Positions 1-10,169 of a stretch of DNA of 64,000 nt are shown one piece after another. How positions within the stretch are numbered: the first letter of the stretch is position 1; each line of letters starts with the position of its first letter. Source of the stretch: Hypomyces perniciosus (taxonomy: Eukaryota; Ascomycota; Sordariomycetes; Hypocreales; Hypocreaceae); assembly GCA_008477525.1 (NCBI GenBank), contig SPDT01000006.1, positions 2,197,501-2,261,500 on the forward strand, in the 5' to 3' direction. Both the position numbers and the translations under genes were made by a program. The notes under the pieces are model-generated. The model was not told the origin of the DNA, did no database searches, and saw only the letters and a program-made list of their open reading frames with translations.

Positions 1-2
1 TC

Positions 3-308
3 CACGCCACGCTTGAGATCAATGACTTCCCGCAAAAGGCCAGATGGGCCGTCACGAATCGTACCAACGTTGCTAAGATCTTGGAAGCGACCGGTACTTC
101 CATCACGACCAAGGGCAGCTTTTATCCTCCTGGCAAGGAGGTGCCGGCAGGTGCCGAGCCAAAGCTTTACATCCTCATTGAGGGTGATACGGAACTAGTG
201 GTATCGGCTGCTCTGAACGAGATGACGAGATTGTTGAGAGAGGGCACAATTGCAGCGGCAGATGCTGACAGCAGAGCCCCGGCGAGTGGAAGATATACTG
301 TTACCTAA
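3..308 (+). CDS. prp5: 3' end of DEAD-box pre-mRNA splicing helicase Prp5 (partial)
   Basis: Only the last 101 codons lie in the window; the gene runs off the left edge in frame 3 and stops with TAA at 306-308. The visible part resembles the conserved C-terminal segment of fungal Prp5, downstream of the helicase core, with the string [19 protein letters not shown] near the start and an acidic end finishing RYTVT. Prp5 is a nuclear ATP-dependent RNA helicase that remodels the U2 snRNP so that it can pair with the intron branch site. The helicase motifs themselves are outside the window, so the call rests on recognition of this tail alone. No intron is visible in this part. Confidence 0.8.
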   Translation, partial: HATLEINDFPQKARWAVTNRTNVAKILEATGTSITTKGSFYPPGKEVPAGAEPKLYILIEGDTELVVSAALNEMTRLLREGTIAAADADSRAPASGRYTVT

Positions 309-877
309 ATATCGGTGCGAATACTTGCTCACTCCATTTTGGGGGGAACTGGATTTTTTTTGTTTTTGCAACTCTACTATTGTTTCAAGTTGTTCTTTTT
401 GTGTAAGGAATGAGGGAATCATGCAGTTCGGCGCTTGGTAGGATGAGGCAAAGGGTGACAAATGGATGCTGTGTTTGTTGCCAACCAAAAGAGGTCAGAG
501 CTATGGTATTGGTTTCAGGGATAGCTGTCAATGTTACATTCAGTTGTAATACATATGTGTTCGTAATATAATGTGTGTAAGGCATAGTGATGCATAGCAT
601 CTACCTATCTACTGCCATGTCCAAAAAAGGCAATAACGAATATCCAAAGCCCGAAAAGTAAAACTCCAAACGAGAGAAAAGAACGACGCCAATATGCCAA
701 TACGGGGGTAATAGCACATTCTTGCTCTTTCTAGGTATCATCTCTACGAAGCACCAACTCATGCGAAGGTATCAATGCCCCAAACCCTTTGTACGGAACA
801 CCCACCCTCGTAACATGTTTTTTTTTTCTCTTTTCTTTTTCTCTCCCGTGGTTGCAGTCGTCAGGAGGTAAGGTTTC
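309..877. other. Intergenic, convergent 3' ends
   Basis: This stretch lies between the prp5 stop and the stop of the small myristoylated-type protein on the other strand. It is AT-rich with T-runs (for example about 816-846) and must hold both polyadenylation regions. I see no gene in it. Confidence 0.6.
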
Positions 878-1338
878 TTAGTCCCAGTTACGTGCTTTAG
901 CGGCCTCGTCGGCATCGCGGGCGCGAACTTCTTGGTTGCTGGCCTCGGCTAGGGTGTTGCTTCTTGTTTGTTTCTTCTGGGCGGAGAGTTGGGCTTGTAA
1001 TTTGCCGCCTTTACCTGCAGCTTTTGCGCGTGACTGAATGAGGGTTAGCGACGGTTACGGAATCCAATGATGTTCTTGGGTATAGTATAGGTATATGTAT
1101 GCGGGCTTATGGGTGCATGGAGAAAGGAGCCCACCTCAGCTGCTTCGGCCGCCTTCCTCCTCGCATCTTCTGGGTTGCCTGAATCACCAGTGGCAGCGCC
1201 ATCTCCTAGAGTGCGCCCTGGGCCTCCGATCTTCTTGGGGAGAGGCGCGGTTTTGGGTCCTGGGGGTGGCGCGGAGCCGAGGACGCGGCCGGGTTGGGAG
1301 AAGCTATCCGGCTCTGTCTTTCCGCAGATGTTACCCAT
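878..1338 (-). CDS. Small conserved fungal protein with N-myristoylation motif
   Basis: Two exons, 1135-1338 and 878-1033, join to a 119-residue protein; the donor is GTGGGC and the acceptor CAG, and the phase is exact. The protein begins MGNICGK: Gly2, a small residue at position 6 and an adjacent cysteine, the classic pattern for N-myristoylation followed by palmitoylation, so I infer anchoring at a membrane. The middle is rich in Pro, Gly and Lys; the second half is Ala/Lys/Glu-rich and probably helical, ending ARNWD. I recall similar short MGNICG proteins in ascomycetes but no assigned function. It is transcribed toward prp5 and away from the zinc-finger gene. Confidence 0.75.
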
Positions 1339-2801
1339 TGTAGAGGTTCGGGAGGTCGGAGAGGCCTGGGTCTAGTTGGGCGAGTGTCGCTAGGTTGTTG
1401 TCTCAGGAGTGAGCTTCAAGGGCAGATGGGTGTGCGCATGCAGTGCAATACGGTCGTGGGAAAGGCTCGTTCACGCAGTCGCAGGGTGTATCCCAGGGGA
1501 TCGATTGGTTGAGCTGTAGTTATATGCGTAGCTCTGTGCTTTTACCTAATCATAATCACATAGGTCGCAGCAAAGGAAATCGAGGCGCGGTTTTTGTTGC
1601 GATGCGCAAACCAAACAGCAGATGTGAGGTTTCATAGCACTCATTTTTGGCTGGAGGAAACGTCACCGCCCAGATCGGCGCAGGGTCCGGGGGCGGGGTA
1701 CCGGCTAAGCCTCATTTTTGTTAGTACTACTAGTTCAGGGACGCAGTTTCAGTGCTGTGAATGTTGCTCGAGGCTACCCTGAAGCGTTGGCACTGCACAA
1801 AAAACGGCGATATTCAACATCACGAACGTCACGTGTGGATTTTAGGAATTATGTCGATGATTGAGCGAAAAGAAAAGAAGAACAATTGAAAAATGGATAT
1901 GCACGTTGATGAGGTATATTTGCCGGAAGAGGAAACAAACTTGATGTGGAGACCGGCAAGACCCAGAACCATAAAATGTGTAAGTTGCCCACGAGTAAAG
2001 GTAGCAACTGTACGGAGTACAACCTAAACAATCGAGCGTCAGGCCACCGGGTGAGGCCGTAAAAGTCAAACAAAGGCCCCCCACGTAATTAGATAAAGAA
2101 TGAAGGATATGGGGGGATTGTCAGAATCACAGTCAACTCTCGGATACTCATATGGGTAATTATCTGTCAATACTTCGTACACCGACTACTATTTGAACGT
2201 GCGATAGCGGATCCACCCACGCATTGTTGATTAGGGAAATCAATAAATCCGATAGACTGGCCAATTAATCTATCCAGCCGTAGTGTTCCACATTTCCATG
2301 CTGACATGCTGACACAGGTGCATCTCATACGAGTGGTAGTGGTAGTGGCAGTACTTCGTACTTTGTACTCCGTCCGATTTGATGCATGTCCATGAATCGG
2401 TCGAAATTGCATCACCACAGGTTAGTGTGCTCAAAAAGAGAACAAAGAACACAAAGAATTTTCGCTCCATTGATCGGAAAGGTATGTCTATAGTACCTCT
2501 GGTGTTAGCTTTTCGAGAATCAATATATTAGTACTATTACTATAGTACTACTGCTACTAAGGTACTATAACTCGCTACCTTAGACATCATCCAAGATGGA
2601 GAAACCGATGAGGAATACTGCTCAGGTACGTACCGTCTGCCCCGCCAGCTCTAACGGAGTCTAACCTCAACATTGGAAGTTTCTTTGGAGCCACTGGGCT
2701 GAACCGGCTGAGTCCCTGCCCCGCTGCTACAAAAAGGGAAAGGCGCCATTTTGGTCTCCAGTCGCACAAGTGGTGCTACCAGAAAAGATGAGAACCGGCA
2801 G

Positions 2802-2812
2802 ACCATCAAGGT
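2802..2812 (+). promoter_or_regulatory. Candidate zinc-response element (Zap1/ZafA site)
   Basis: The sequence ACCATCAAGGT differs at one position from the yeast Zap1 site ACCTTNAAGGT and contains CAAGGT, the core I recall for Aspergillus ZafA. It lies 519 bases before the start codon of the gene that encodes the likely binder, which would fit autoregulation as known for ZAP1. Function is inferred. Confidence 0.45.
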
Positions 2813-2903
2813 TCTCGGTTGTTGGCCTGCCCTCTCATGGCAACTGCAACCCGCTGCAGCGCTCCTCCCGCGCCAGCGTCTGCGCTTGAAGCTTCTCCCT
2901 CGG

Positions 2904-2932
2904 AGCCAGAGCCAGAGCCAGAGCCAGAACCA
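2904..2932. repeat. Hexamer repeat (CCAGAG-type)
   Basis: About four to five tandem copies of a CCAGAG-type hexamer lie in the leader or promoter of the zafA-type gene. They create a spurious Glu-Pro open frame. Confidence 0.8.
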
Positions 2933-3130
2933 GTCATCGTCAACCTCTCCCAGTTCGGCCAGCAAGCGGCAAGGTCCCTTTTCTTTGTCATTGTCAGCCT
3001 GGGCTCCGTTCTTAACTGCCTTGCCTCTCTGCTGTGCCCACTGGTTCGTTTCACTCCCAGCTCTCCTAGCCTTGCTTGGTTCGCCCAGTCCGCTTCCTCG
3101 CCAGCTTTCTCCCACAAATATTACTCTCCA

Positions 3131-3163
3131 ATGACCACAAATAATTTCCGAATACTCCAGTGA
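3131..3163 (+). other. Upstream ORF of ten codons in the zafA-type leader
   Basis: An ATG at 3131 opens ten codons and ends in TGA at 3161-3163, 167 bases before the main start codon. If the transcript begins upstream of it, this uORF could modulate translation of the regulator. The transcription start is not known. Confidence 0.35.
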
Positions 3164-3178
3164 ATCCTCGCAAGGGAG

Positions 3179-3222
3179 TCTCTGCCTCTGCCTCTGCCTT
3201 TGCCTCTGCCTCTGTCTCTGCC
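3179..3222. repeat. Hexamer repeat (CTCTGC-type)
   Basis: Roughly seven imperfect tandem copies of a CTCTGC hexamer form a pyrimidine-rich tract about 110 bases before the start codon of the zinc-finger gene. It lengthens the main frame upstream but contains no ATG. Confidence 0.8.
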
Positions 3223-3330
3223 CCCTCCCAAGCACGGCTTCCCTCGACCATCGGCGGGTCCAAATCCTTGCAGAAGCAGCAAGCAGCCTTGCTGTCTCGG
3301 GCACCATATCAGAGCGTCGCTCAACTCAGT

Positions 3331-5707
3331 ATGGACGCTTCCCAGATGGCCTACGGTGATCAGATGGGCTCGGGTCAGCCTTCCAACGATATCAACGGCA
3401 TGCCACTCGATTTTGATGCACTCATGGGTTCAGGGCAGCAGTTCTCGCATGGCTTTGACGCAATTGGGCACTTTAACCACGATGACTCCTGTCTAGACCC
3501 TCAAGGCTTGATACACTGTGCCCATGCCTCCAAAGTACAAAGCGCTCTAAATGCAAATGGCTTCAGGGCGTTTCAGCAAAATGCCTCCATCATGGCAACT
3601 CTTCGAAACAATCATATCCAAACGCACTCGCGAGACAGACACAGCATCTCCAACCCTCCCCAGGCTCTTTCCATCCCAGACCAGGTGCCTGCCTTTTCGT
3701 GGGATAGCCTCTTCAATGACAACCTCCTGGACACATCTCACTTCTTCCCTGCAAGCCATGAACTGCAAAACAGGCCTAAGAACGCCAAAAACAAAAACAA
3801 GAACAAAACCAAAACCAAACGCGAATGTGACGACGACGACGACTGCGCAACCATCATGTCTTGCTCCTCCGATTGTGGTGCCAGTTGCCCGAGTCAGTGT
3901 GGAGAGACAAGTCAAGGCGTATGTTGCGACGACGACACCTGCGCCGACCCAGAGTTATGCATCGATGAGACCTGCAGAGATGATTATCAGCCCTGTACAG
4001 ACGCTCATTGCACAAGTTTGACCATTCTCGACCATCCGCCCCTTGACCCAGGCATATCAGACGGCGACAAGCAGGCGGCAGCAGCACTTGCTTCATTCGG
4101 TGGCAATCAGATACCGTTTATCCAGAATAGTTTCTCACAATTCCATTCAAATTCGCACCTCCAATCTCCCATCACTGCCACATCTGCGTCTCACGACGGT
4201 GAGCTGACTTTTATGGGCCTCTCCGAAACCCCATGCTCTAACTTCCCCTTCAATGGAGCCTTCGAAATGACACATACTCACAACTCTACCTGCCAGTTTT
4301 GGCCCACAAACACCGAAAACCTCATTGCTACTCACATCCTTCAATATCATGATCCAAGGGACATGGCTGCTCATGTTCGCCCTTGTATCGCTGATAACCT
4401 CGGGTTTTCTTTCTCTAAATGCACGCTGCCAAAGCCGACGGGCGACAACGCTTTAACGCACAACCTAGACAACCTCACATGCGACTTCCCAGTCGACAAT
4501 GTGGATCAACTTGCCCAGCACCTCTTTTTGGAGCACAAGGGACTCGAGATATCCGAGGCTGAACTGCTGAACTTGTTTCGACCGCCACAGCCAACCAATA
4601 TGGCTAATAATGTTTCCATGTTGCGACCTGGTTTGGCCACGCCGGCATACTCATTGAATGCAGCCTCAGCAAATGGCCGACGTCTTTCCCCTTCAGATTC
4701 GTCTTTGCCTAATCTATCAATGGGCCCCTCGCTTCCACCTTCGCCCCCATCTCTTGAAACAAGTCCCTTGCTGCAGCCAGAGCGATTCTCGACTGAGACC
4801 CTCTCAACCACAATAGCCACACAAACCCCCCCTACATCTCCCGGCCCACATGTACAAGTTGGGACGGAGGAAGAGTTTATCTGTCGCTGGAGAACAGGGT
4901 GCGGTGCTGCGATTTGCGGCAAGAAGTTCAATGATGCAGATGAGTTGCATACGCATGGCAAGGCTGAACATCTCAAAAAGATGGTACGAGATGATGCAGG
5001 ATTTCATTGCTCGTGGGATGATTGCTCCAGAACCTCTTCCTTCAATCAAAAGAGCAAATTGGAGCGCCACTTGCAAACTCACACTGGGTGTGAGTAAACC
5101 GTCTGTGAAAACTTGATGAAAAACGAAGAAGCTTACGTCTGTTAGATAAACCCGTCAAATGTAATATCTGCGGCATGCAACTATCCGCCAAGCAGTCTCT
5201 TGACCAACATATGAGAACTCATACCGGGGAGAAGCCCTGGAAGTGCAAGTTTCCAGGCTGTTCGCATGCCTTTAGGCAGCAAAGCGCACTCAGTAAGTCA
5301 TTTTCTTGGCTGTTTCCACTTCTTTTTAGAGCTCGATTAACGTGACGTTAGCCATGCACGAACGAACTCATACCGGATATAAACCTCTCGTGTGCGATAT
5401 ATGCGGCAAGTCTTTTGGGGAGTCATCAAACCTCTCCAAGCATCGCCGAACGCACAATACCAGGGGCAACCACGTTTGTTCCATTTGTAACAAAGACTTT
5501 CACAGAATGGACCAACTCAGGCGTCATATGCATACCAACCACAAATACAAGCCCGAAGAAGTGGATATGATCCTGAAACAGGTTCGTGGCCCATCAGGGA
5601 AGGTGTCGAGGGTGAGAGCGGCTAGTGCCTTGGCTACATCAAGGAATCGAAACGAAAATCTTATGGAGCCGATTAAAGTTGAGCTGGAAGACTTGATATC
5701 GGGATAA
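3331..5707 (+). CDS. zafA: Zinc-responsive C2H2 transcription factor, ZafA/Zap1 type
   Basis: Exons 3331-5089, 5146-5292 and 5352-5707 give 753 residues; both introns (donors GTGAGT and GTAAGT) are in phase. The C-terminal third carries two atypical CWCH2-like fingers (around 518-585) followed by four canonical C2H2 fingers with TGEKP-type linkers; the finger with CGKSFGESSNLSKH matches the corresponding finger of yeast Zap1 closely. Two weaker C/H units lie near 315-400, as in Zap1. Residues 166-227 hold 13 cysteines amid Asp-rich sequence, preceded by a Lys/Asn-rich basic tract that could be a nuclear signal. ZafA/Zap1 proteins activate zinc uptake genes under zinc limitation and sense zinc through their own fingers. 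The open frame extends upstream to about 3160 but has no ATG before 3331. Confidence 0.85.
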
Positions 5708-6092
5708 CGACTTAACGAAAACGAAAGAAATGAGCTAGTGTTATTACTGGTTGACCAAGATAATGATGTAAAACGTTGCACATGTTTGTTTTGTATCTAA
5801 AACTCGCAGGATACCCCGGGGCTATGGACCAGGCAGCTCCCCAGATTCTCCTCTTGGACGGTTTATATAGGGCTGGGTTACAGGGACATGGGTATATCAC
5901 AGTAATTGACACATATATAGAGAATTCGTGAGGTAGTCATAGCATGATACCTCCGAAAAGGGGCATTTGCTCCTGAATCAGGGACAGCTCAGCACAGTGA
6001 ATATATACCATTTATAAAACGCCGTTATTTGAATTTCAAAAGATATCTAAGTGACCAAGCCCCTGGGAAAATATTTTGATTGCTTTTACTCT
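5708..6092. other. Intergenic, convergent 3' ends of zafA-type gene and ADE17
   Basis: Both neighbouring genes end here. The sequence is AT-rich and I see no gene or RNA in it. Confidence 0.6.
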
Positions 6093-6290
6093 CTAGTGGT
6101 GGAAGAGACGAATGTTCTGCTGAACAAAGGTAATACCCAGGTTCTCGGCCGTCTCAAAGACGGCACTGTCGTTCTGGCTACCACTGGGGGCGGCGATATA
6201 CTTGACACCTGAACGGGCAGTCCGGAAGACGTTGTCGATGAAGGGGAACTAAAACATGTGTTAGTGTATCAAGATCATGGGCATCTACAT

Positions 6291-6326
<36 letters not shown>

Positions 6327-8089
6327 ACTTACGAAGGCATCGCTGGACACGCACACGTCCTTGAGTTGCTTCATCCAGGCGTCGCGCTCCTCAGGGGTGA
6401 AAGCGGCGGGGACCTCTTCAAAGATGGCCTCGAAAGCCTCCCTCTCGGCACCGTCCTTGGGGAGCTGGCCGCTGACGAGCAGATCAATGGCGTTGCTCTT
6501 GTCGGGCCGCTTGGTGCCCTTCTTCCACTTGATGCCGAGGACGCGCTCGTGGAAGCGCATCCACCAGTTGTCGGCCTTGTCGCCGGCGAGACGGGTGCAG
6601 TGGATGCGCGACTGCTGGCCGGCGCCGAGGCCGATGACCTGGCCGTTGAAGGCGTAGCAGACGGAGTTGCTCTGGGTGTACTTGAGGGTGATTGTGGCGA
6701 TGGTGAGGTCGCGGGCGGCGTGGTCGGGGAGGACACCGGCGTCCTTGGGGGTGACGATGGTGTTGAAGGACTTGGGGGAGATTTCGACGTCGTTGCGGTG
6801 CTGCTGGAGGTTGACGCCGTAAACGGTACGGGTTTCGGTGGGGCCGGGAGTGTAGTCCGGGTCGATCTGGAGGACGAGGTACTTGCCGCCCTTCTTCTTC
6901 TTGAGGATCTCCAGCGCAGCGTCTTCGTAGCCAGGGGCGATGACACCGTCTGAGACCTCCTTGGAGATGATGCTGGCAGTGGGGACATCGACAATGTCGC
7001 TGAGGGCAATGACGTCACCGAAGCTGCTCATGCGGTCGGCACCACGGGCGCGAGCGTATGCCTGAGCCAGGGCAGAGGTCTCAATGCCTTCGATGTCGTT
7101 GACGAAGTACACCTTACGCTCCTCGGGGGTGAGAGGGAGTCCAATGGCGGCGCCGGCGGGGGAGACGTGCTTGAAGCTGGCGGCGGCAGGCTTGCCCAAT
7201 GCCTGCTTGAGCTCCTTGACCAGCGGCCAGGCATTGAGGGAATCGAGGAGGTTGATGTATCCAGGGGAACCGCACAAGACCTTGAAGGGAAGCTTCTCGC
7301 TTGTCGTGAAGGCAGCGGCGGGCTTCTGGTGGGGGTTGGCACCATATCGGAGGGCCATGTGCTGGTCGCCGCCAGCGGCGTACTCCTTGCGGAAGAATTC
7401 TGAGATGGCAGCGTCGTAATCGGCAGTGTGCTCGAAGGCCTTGAGGGCGTAGCGGTTGCGGCTGGCCTCGTTGATCTCGCCCTTCTCCAGCTCCGTGAGG
7501 AAGCCAGCGTAATCATTGGGGTCGCTGAGGATGGTGACACGCTTATGGTTTTTGGCAGCGGCGCGGATGAGCGTCACGCCACCAATGTCAATCTCCTCGA
7601 CGGCCTCGGGGATGCTGACATTGACCTTGGCGACGGTGTCCTTGAAGGGGTACAGGTTGCAGATGACGTAGTCGACCTTGTTGATGTTCTGGTCCGCCAG
7701 GTCCTTCTCGTCAGACTCGAGGTTGCGCGCCAGGATACCGGCATGGACGGCAGGGTGAAGCGTCTTGACGCGGCCAGCCAGCATCTCTGGCGCCTTGGTG
7801 ATGGCGCTGACATCCCTATATATCGGAGCGCATTAGCCGTCAATCTTGTCCCTTTTGCGTGTGTGTATTTGATGCAGAAGCAGCCAGCATATAGCACTGT
7901 TCTTGATAGGTCTCGATAGGTCTAGATTGGGTCTTCGTACTCAACAGGAAAGCCAGACTCGCGAATCATGCGAGCTGTGCCTCCAGAGGCTAGAATGCGA
8001 ACATTCTGCTGGGCGAGACCCTTGGCCAGGTCCAACAGGCCGGTCTTGTCGTAGACGGAGACGATGGCGATCTTCTGATGCTCAGACAT
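6093..8089 (-). CDS. ADE17: Bifunctional AICAR transformylase / IMP cyclohydrolase
   Basis: Exons 7941-8089, 6333-7815 and 6093-6248 encode 595 residues, the usual length (yeast Ade17 is 592). The enzyme performs the last two steps of de novo purine synthesis, formylating AICAR with 10-formyl-THF and closing the ring to IMP, in the cytosol. The N-terminal MGS-like cyclohydrolase domain has [16 protein letters not shown] and [17 protein letters not shown]; the transformylase domain has [11 protein letters not shown] and the catalytic KHVSPAGAA region. The first intron has donor GTACGA and joins as FPVED-VSAIT, which fixes the splice. The last intron (6249-6332) contains a (GA)n tract that reads as (TC)n in the transcript. 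A combined CACGTG/TGACTC element lies 271-282 bases upstream of the start codon. Confidence 0.95.
6293..6322. repeat. (GA)n microsatellite inside the last ADE17 intron
   Basis: Fifteen GA dinucleotides in a row. In the ADE17 transcript this is a TC tract that fills about a third of an 84-base intron, immediately after the donor site. Confidence 0.9.
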
Positions 8090-9014
8090 GACGAAAAGGA
8101 AGAATAGATCTCTCCTAATATCCAAAGAATTAGAGGAGTAAAAAGATGATGATATCCTAATCGTCTTCGGAAGGCCGATTTCGTCGCAAAAAGAAGAAGA
8201 AAAAAAGTTTTGGCGGGGTATCACAATTGGGATGGTGGGGTGTGTTGAGGGGTGTTGAGGGGTGATCCCTCACTGATTTTGCGCTGTAATAATGACGATA
8301 TCGCTGCTGCAGTTGGTGGCGCCAAAATACATAAAAAAACTTAGCCGACATAAAAGTACGAGTCACACGTGCCCAACAAAGGAGGGACTCATGCATGTAA
8401 GATGTGGAATAATTTTTTCTCGTTTTGGATTTATTCCGTCCCCGTAACGTAGTCAGAGTAAGCTTGAGAAGGTCTCTTTGGCTTTTCGAAAAAAATTCTG
8501 ATATGATCAGGTCGGGTACTTCCCTTCATCAGGCCTGTATGAATGAAACCTTCTGCTATGCTCCTAAAAGTTGTAATGACGCACCTGAAATTGAACAAGG
8601 AGTCGATGCTAGAGAGACAGGATGGAATGGATCGTTGGTTTCTTGACCCAATTCACTTCACTCGCATAGTATGAGACCTGCTTTGATGATAGAATGCGGC
8701 AAAACGAGAAACGCTGGGGAGATATCGTTCGAGAAGCAATCGTATTAGAGCTCCGTACACCACCCGTGCTCGAAGGAATTTGATCATGACCTCATTTTTT
8801 TGTTGGTATAGACTGCTGACCTAGCAAGCCCCATCAAGGACGAATCCCGTCCCAGAACGAGGCCCAAACCGGGAAATAAGTACAAGTCAGACCGAGTTTT
8901 CCCTGAGCCATGCGATGCAATTCGAACCCTTTTTGTTCAGCGAAAAAGCATGCTACGCCTCCGTGCCCCATTCTACCCAGACGTCCCTTCGCAACCCAAG
9001 CACTATTAAAACGT
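8090..9014. other. Intergenic: ADE17 promoter and RPL35 3' flank
   Basis: The ADE17 leader and promoter occupy the left part, with a GAGTCA-CACGTG element at 8360-8371. The right part is the 3' region of RPL35. No further gene is recognisable. Confidence 0.6.
8360..8371 (-). promoter_or_regulatory. Composite TGACTC / CACGTG element upstream of ADE17
   Basis: Read toward ADE17 the 12 bases are CACGTG followed directly by TGACTC. TGACTC is the yeast Bas1 and Gcn4/CpcA-type site found at purine and amino-acid genes, and CACGTG is bound by bHLH factors. Placement upstream of a purine gene fits; function is inferred. Confidence 0.4.
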
Positions 9015-9758
9015 TTAGGCCTGGGAGCATTGTTAGCTAACCATCTACCAGAAATCATGCTTGACCAAGCCTCGGCTTGTCTAGACACCCTGGAACCCTC
9101 TCATCTCGTACCTTGATAGCAAACTTGCGCTGGGGGAAGTGCGTGTTGCGCTTCTTGGTCTTCTCCAAAACACGGGCCTTGTCCTCAGGTGATAATCGGC
9201 GACGGATGGCACGGGTCTGCTTGGGGCGGAGGTCGAGAGGCAGGTACTTGCTCTTCTTGTAGAAAAGGCGGAGCTGGTTGCGTTGCGTGGCATTGGTGAC
9301 AGTCAGAACACGAGCGATTGACTTTCGCAGGTCGTGGCTGTAGGCGCAAAATTTCATCAGCCCCTTTGATCCCCATCATTGCTGGCAATTGACCGGGTTT
9401 CCCTTACATCTTGTTCAGCTTGGAGCCGGAGGAGGCAACCTTCTGGATGCGGAGTTGGCCAAGCTCAGCCTTGAGCTCGCCGAGCTGCTTCGCCAGCTCC
9501 TCCTTGTTCTTGCCCCAGAGGTGGGTAGTCTTGACCTTTCCTGACGACTACACATAGCATAGTCAGCACCCCATCCTATGCATAATAGACAATATAGAGA
9601 CAGAAGCGAGCGATGCTGGCGGGTGCGGGTGGGTTCGACGGGTTCGGAGGAAATATCTTCGACAGTGGTTGAATATTCGACGTCGATGGGGAATCGTGCC
9701 CAGACCTGAAGAAGGGGATTTTCCATCTCGCAAGACAACGACAGGGTCTACTCACCAT
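9015..9758 (-). CDS. RPL35: 60S ribosomal protein L35 (uL29)
   Basis: Four exons, 9756-9758, 9408-9547, 9112-9337 and 9015-9020, encode 124 residues, the family length. The first exon is only the ATG, followed directly by a GTGAGT donor; the last exon is only GCC TAA. The joins give the canonical start ([12 protein letters not shown]), the SKLN-KIHDLRKS junction and the canonical end KFAIKA, so the tiny exons are well supported. The protein is a small basic helical component near the polypeptide exit tunnel of the large subunit. The upstream region shared with GOS1 has a CCCTAGGGTTT box (9891-9901) and a CACGTG (9984-9989), both seen in fungal ribosomal protein promoters that use Tbf1 and Cbf1. 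Confidence 0.92.
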
Positions 9759-10169
9759 CTTGATAGTCTTCGATGTGATTTGCGAAGAGTTGCGTTAGTA
9801 AAAGTCTACCTCGACCGTGACCGTCCGTGTCGCGATGGATCGTACTCTCAGAGAATTTGGTCGAGGGTTTGCCGAGTCGGTGAAAAATTGCCCTAGGGTT
9901 TGGCTGAGAGTGCACCGGTTTAAGAGATTTTACAATTTTTGATTGGTCAAGAAGTGTGGGCTTTCCACAGACCCAGACGGGATCACGTGTAGAATCCCGT
10001 GCCGACTTTGGGTCACTAGCGTGGGCGGTGAATGATTCTGCCGGTCTCCCGGGCGGACACTGCGTCAGATCCGTTAGTACTTCCACGGCTATAACAGGTG
10101 GCTCGGCTGTTCAAGGCTGCATATGACACCATCATCAAGACTCGTGGTATTTGTAGGAACTCAACAATC
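9759..10169. promoter_or_regulatory. Divergent promoter region RPL35 / GOS1
   Basis: 411 bases separate the two start codons. The RPL35-proximal half has CCCTAGGGTTT at 9891-9901, which contains the TAGGG core of Tbf1-type sites, and CACGTG at 9984-9989. I see no gene in it. Confidence 0.5.

Larger units (their letters stand above)
1339..3330. other. Long intergenic region and leader of the zafA-type gene
   Basis: About 2 kb between the divergent starts of the small myristoylated-type protein and the zinc-finger regulator. It contains several TACGGAGTA/TACTTCGTA micro-motifs (about 2010, 2171, 2350-2372), a candidate zinc-response element at 2802-2812, two hexamer repeat tracts (2904-2932 and 3179-3222) and a ten-codon upstream ORF at 3131-3163. 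The open frames here come from the repeats and do not look like proteins. Confidence 0.6.

Noticed and set aside
2651..3307. 218-codon minus-strand frame with Arg/Gln and Trp/Leu repeats
   Set aside because: It is created by the two hexamer repeats in the zafA-type leader and has no family signature.
3160..3330. 57-codon upstream extension of the zinc-finger frame
   Set aside because: It starts at GTG, runs through a Ser/Ala hexamer repeat and has no ATG before 3331.
6258..6953. 231-codon plus-strand frame
   Set aside because: It lies antisense to ADE17 and mirrors its codon structure.
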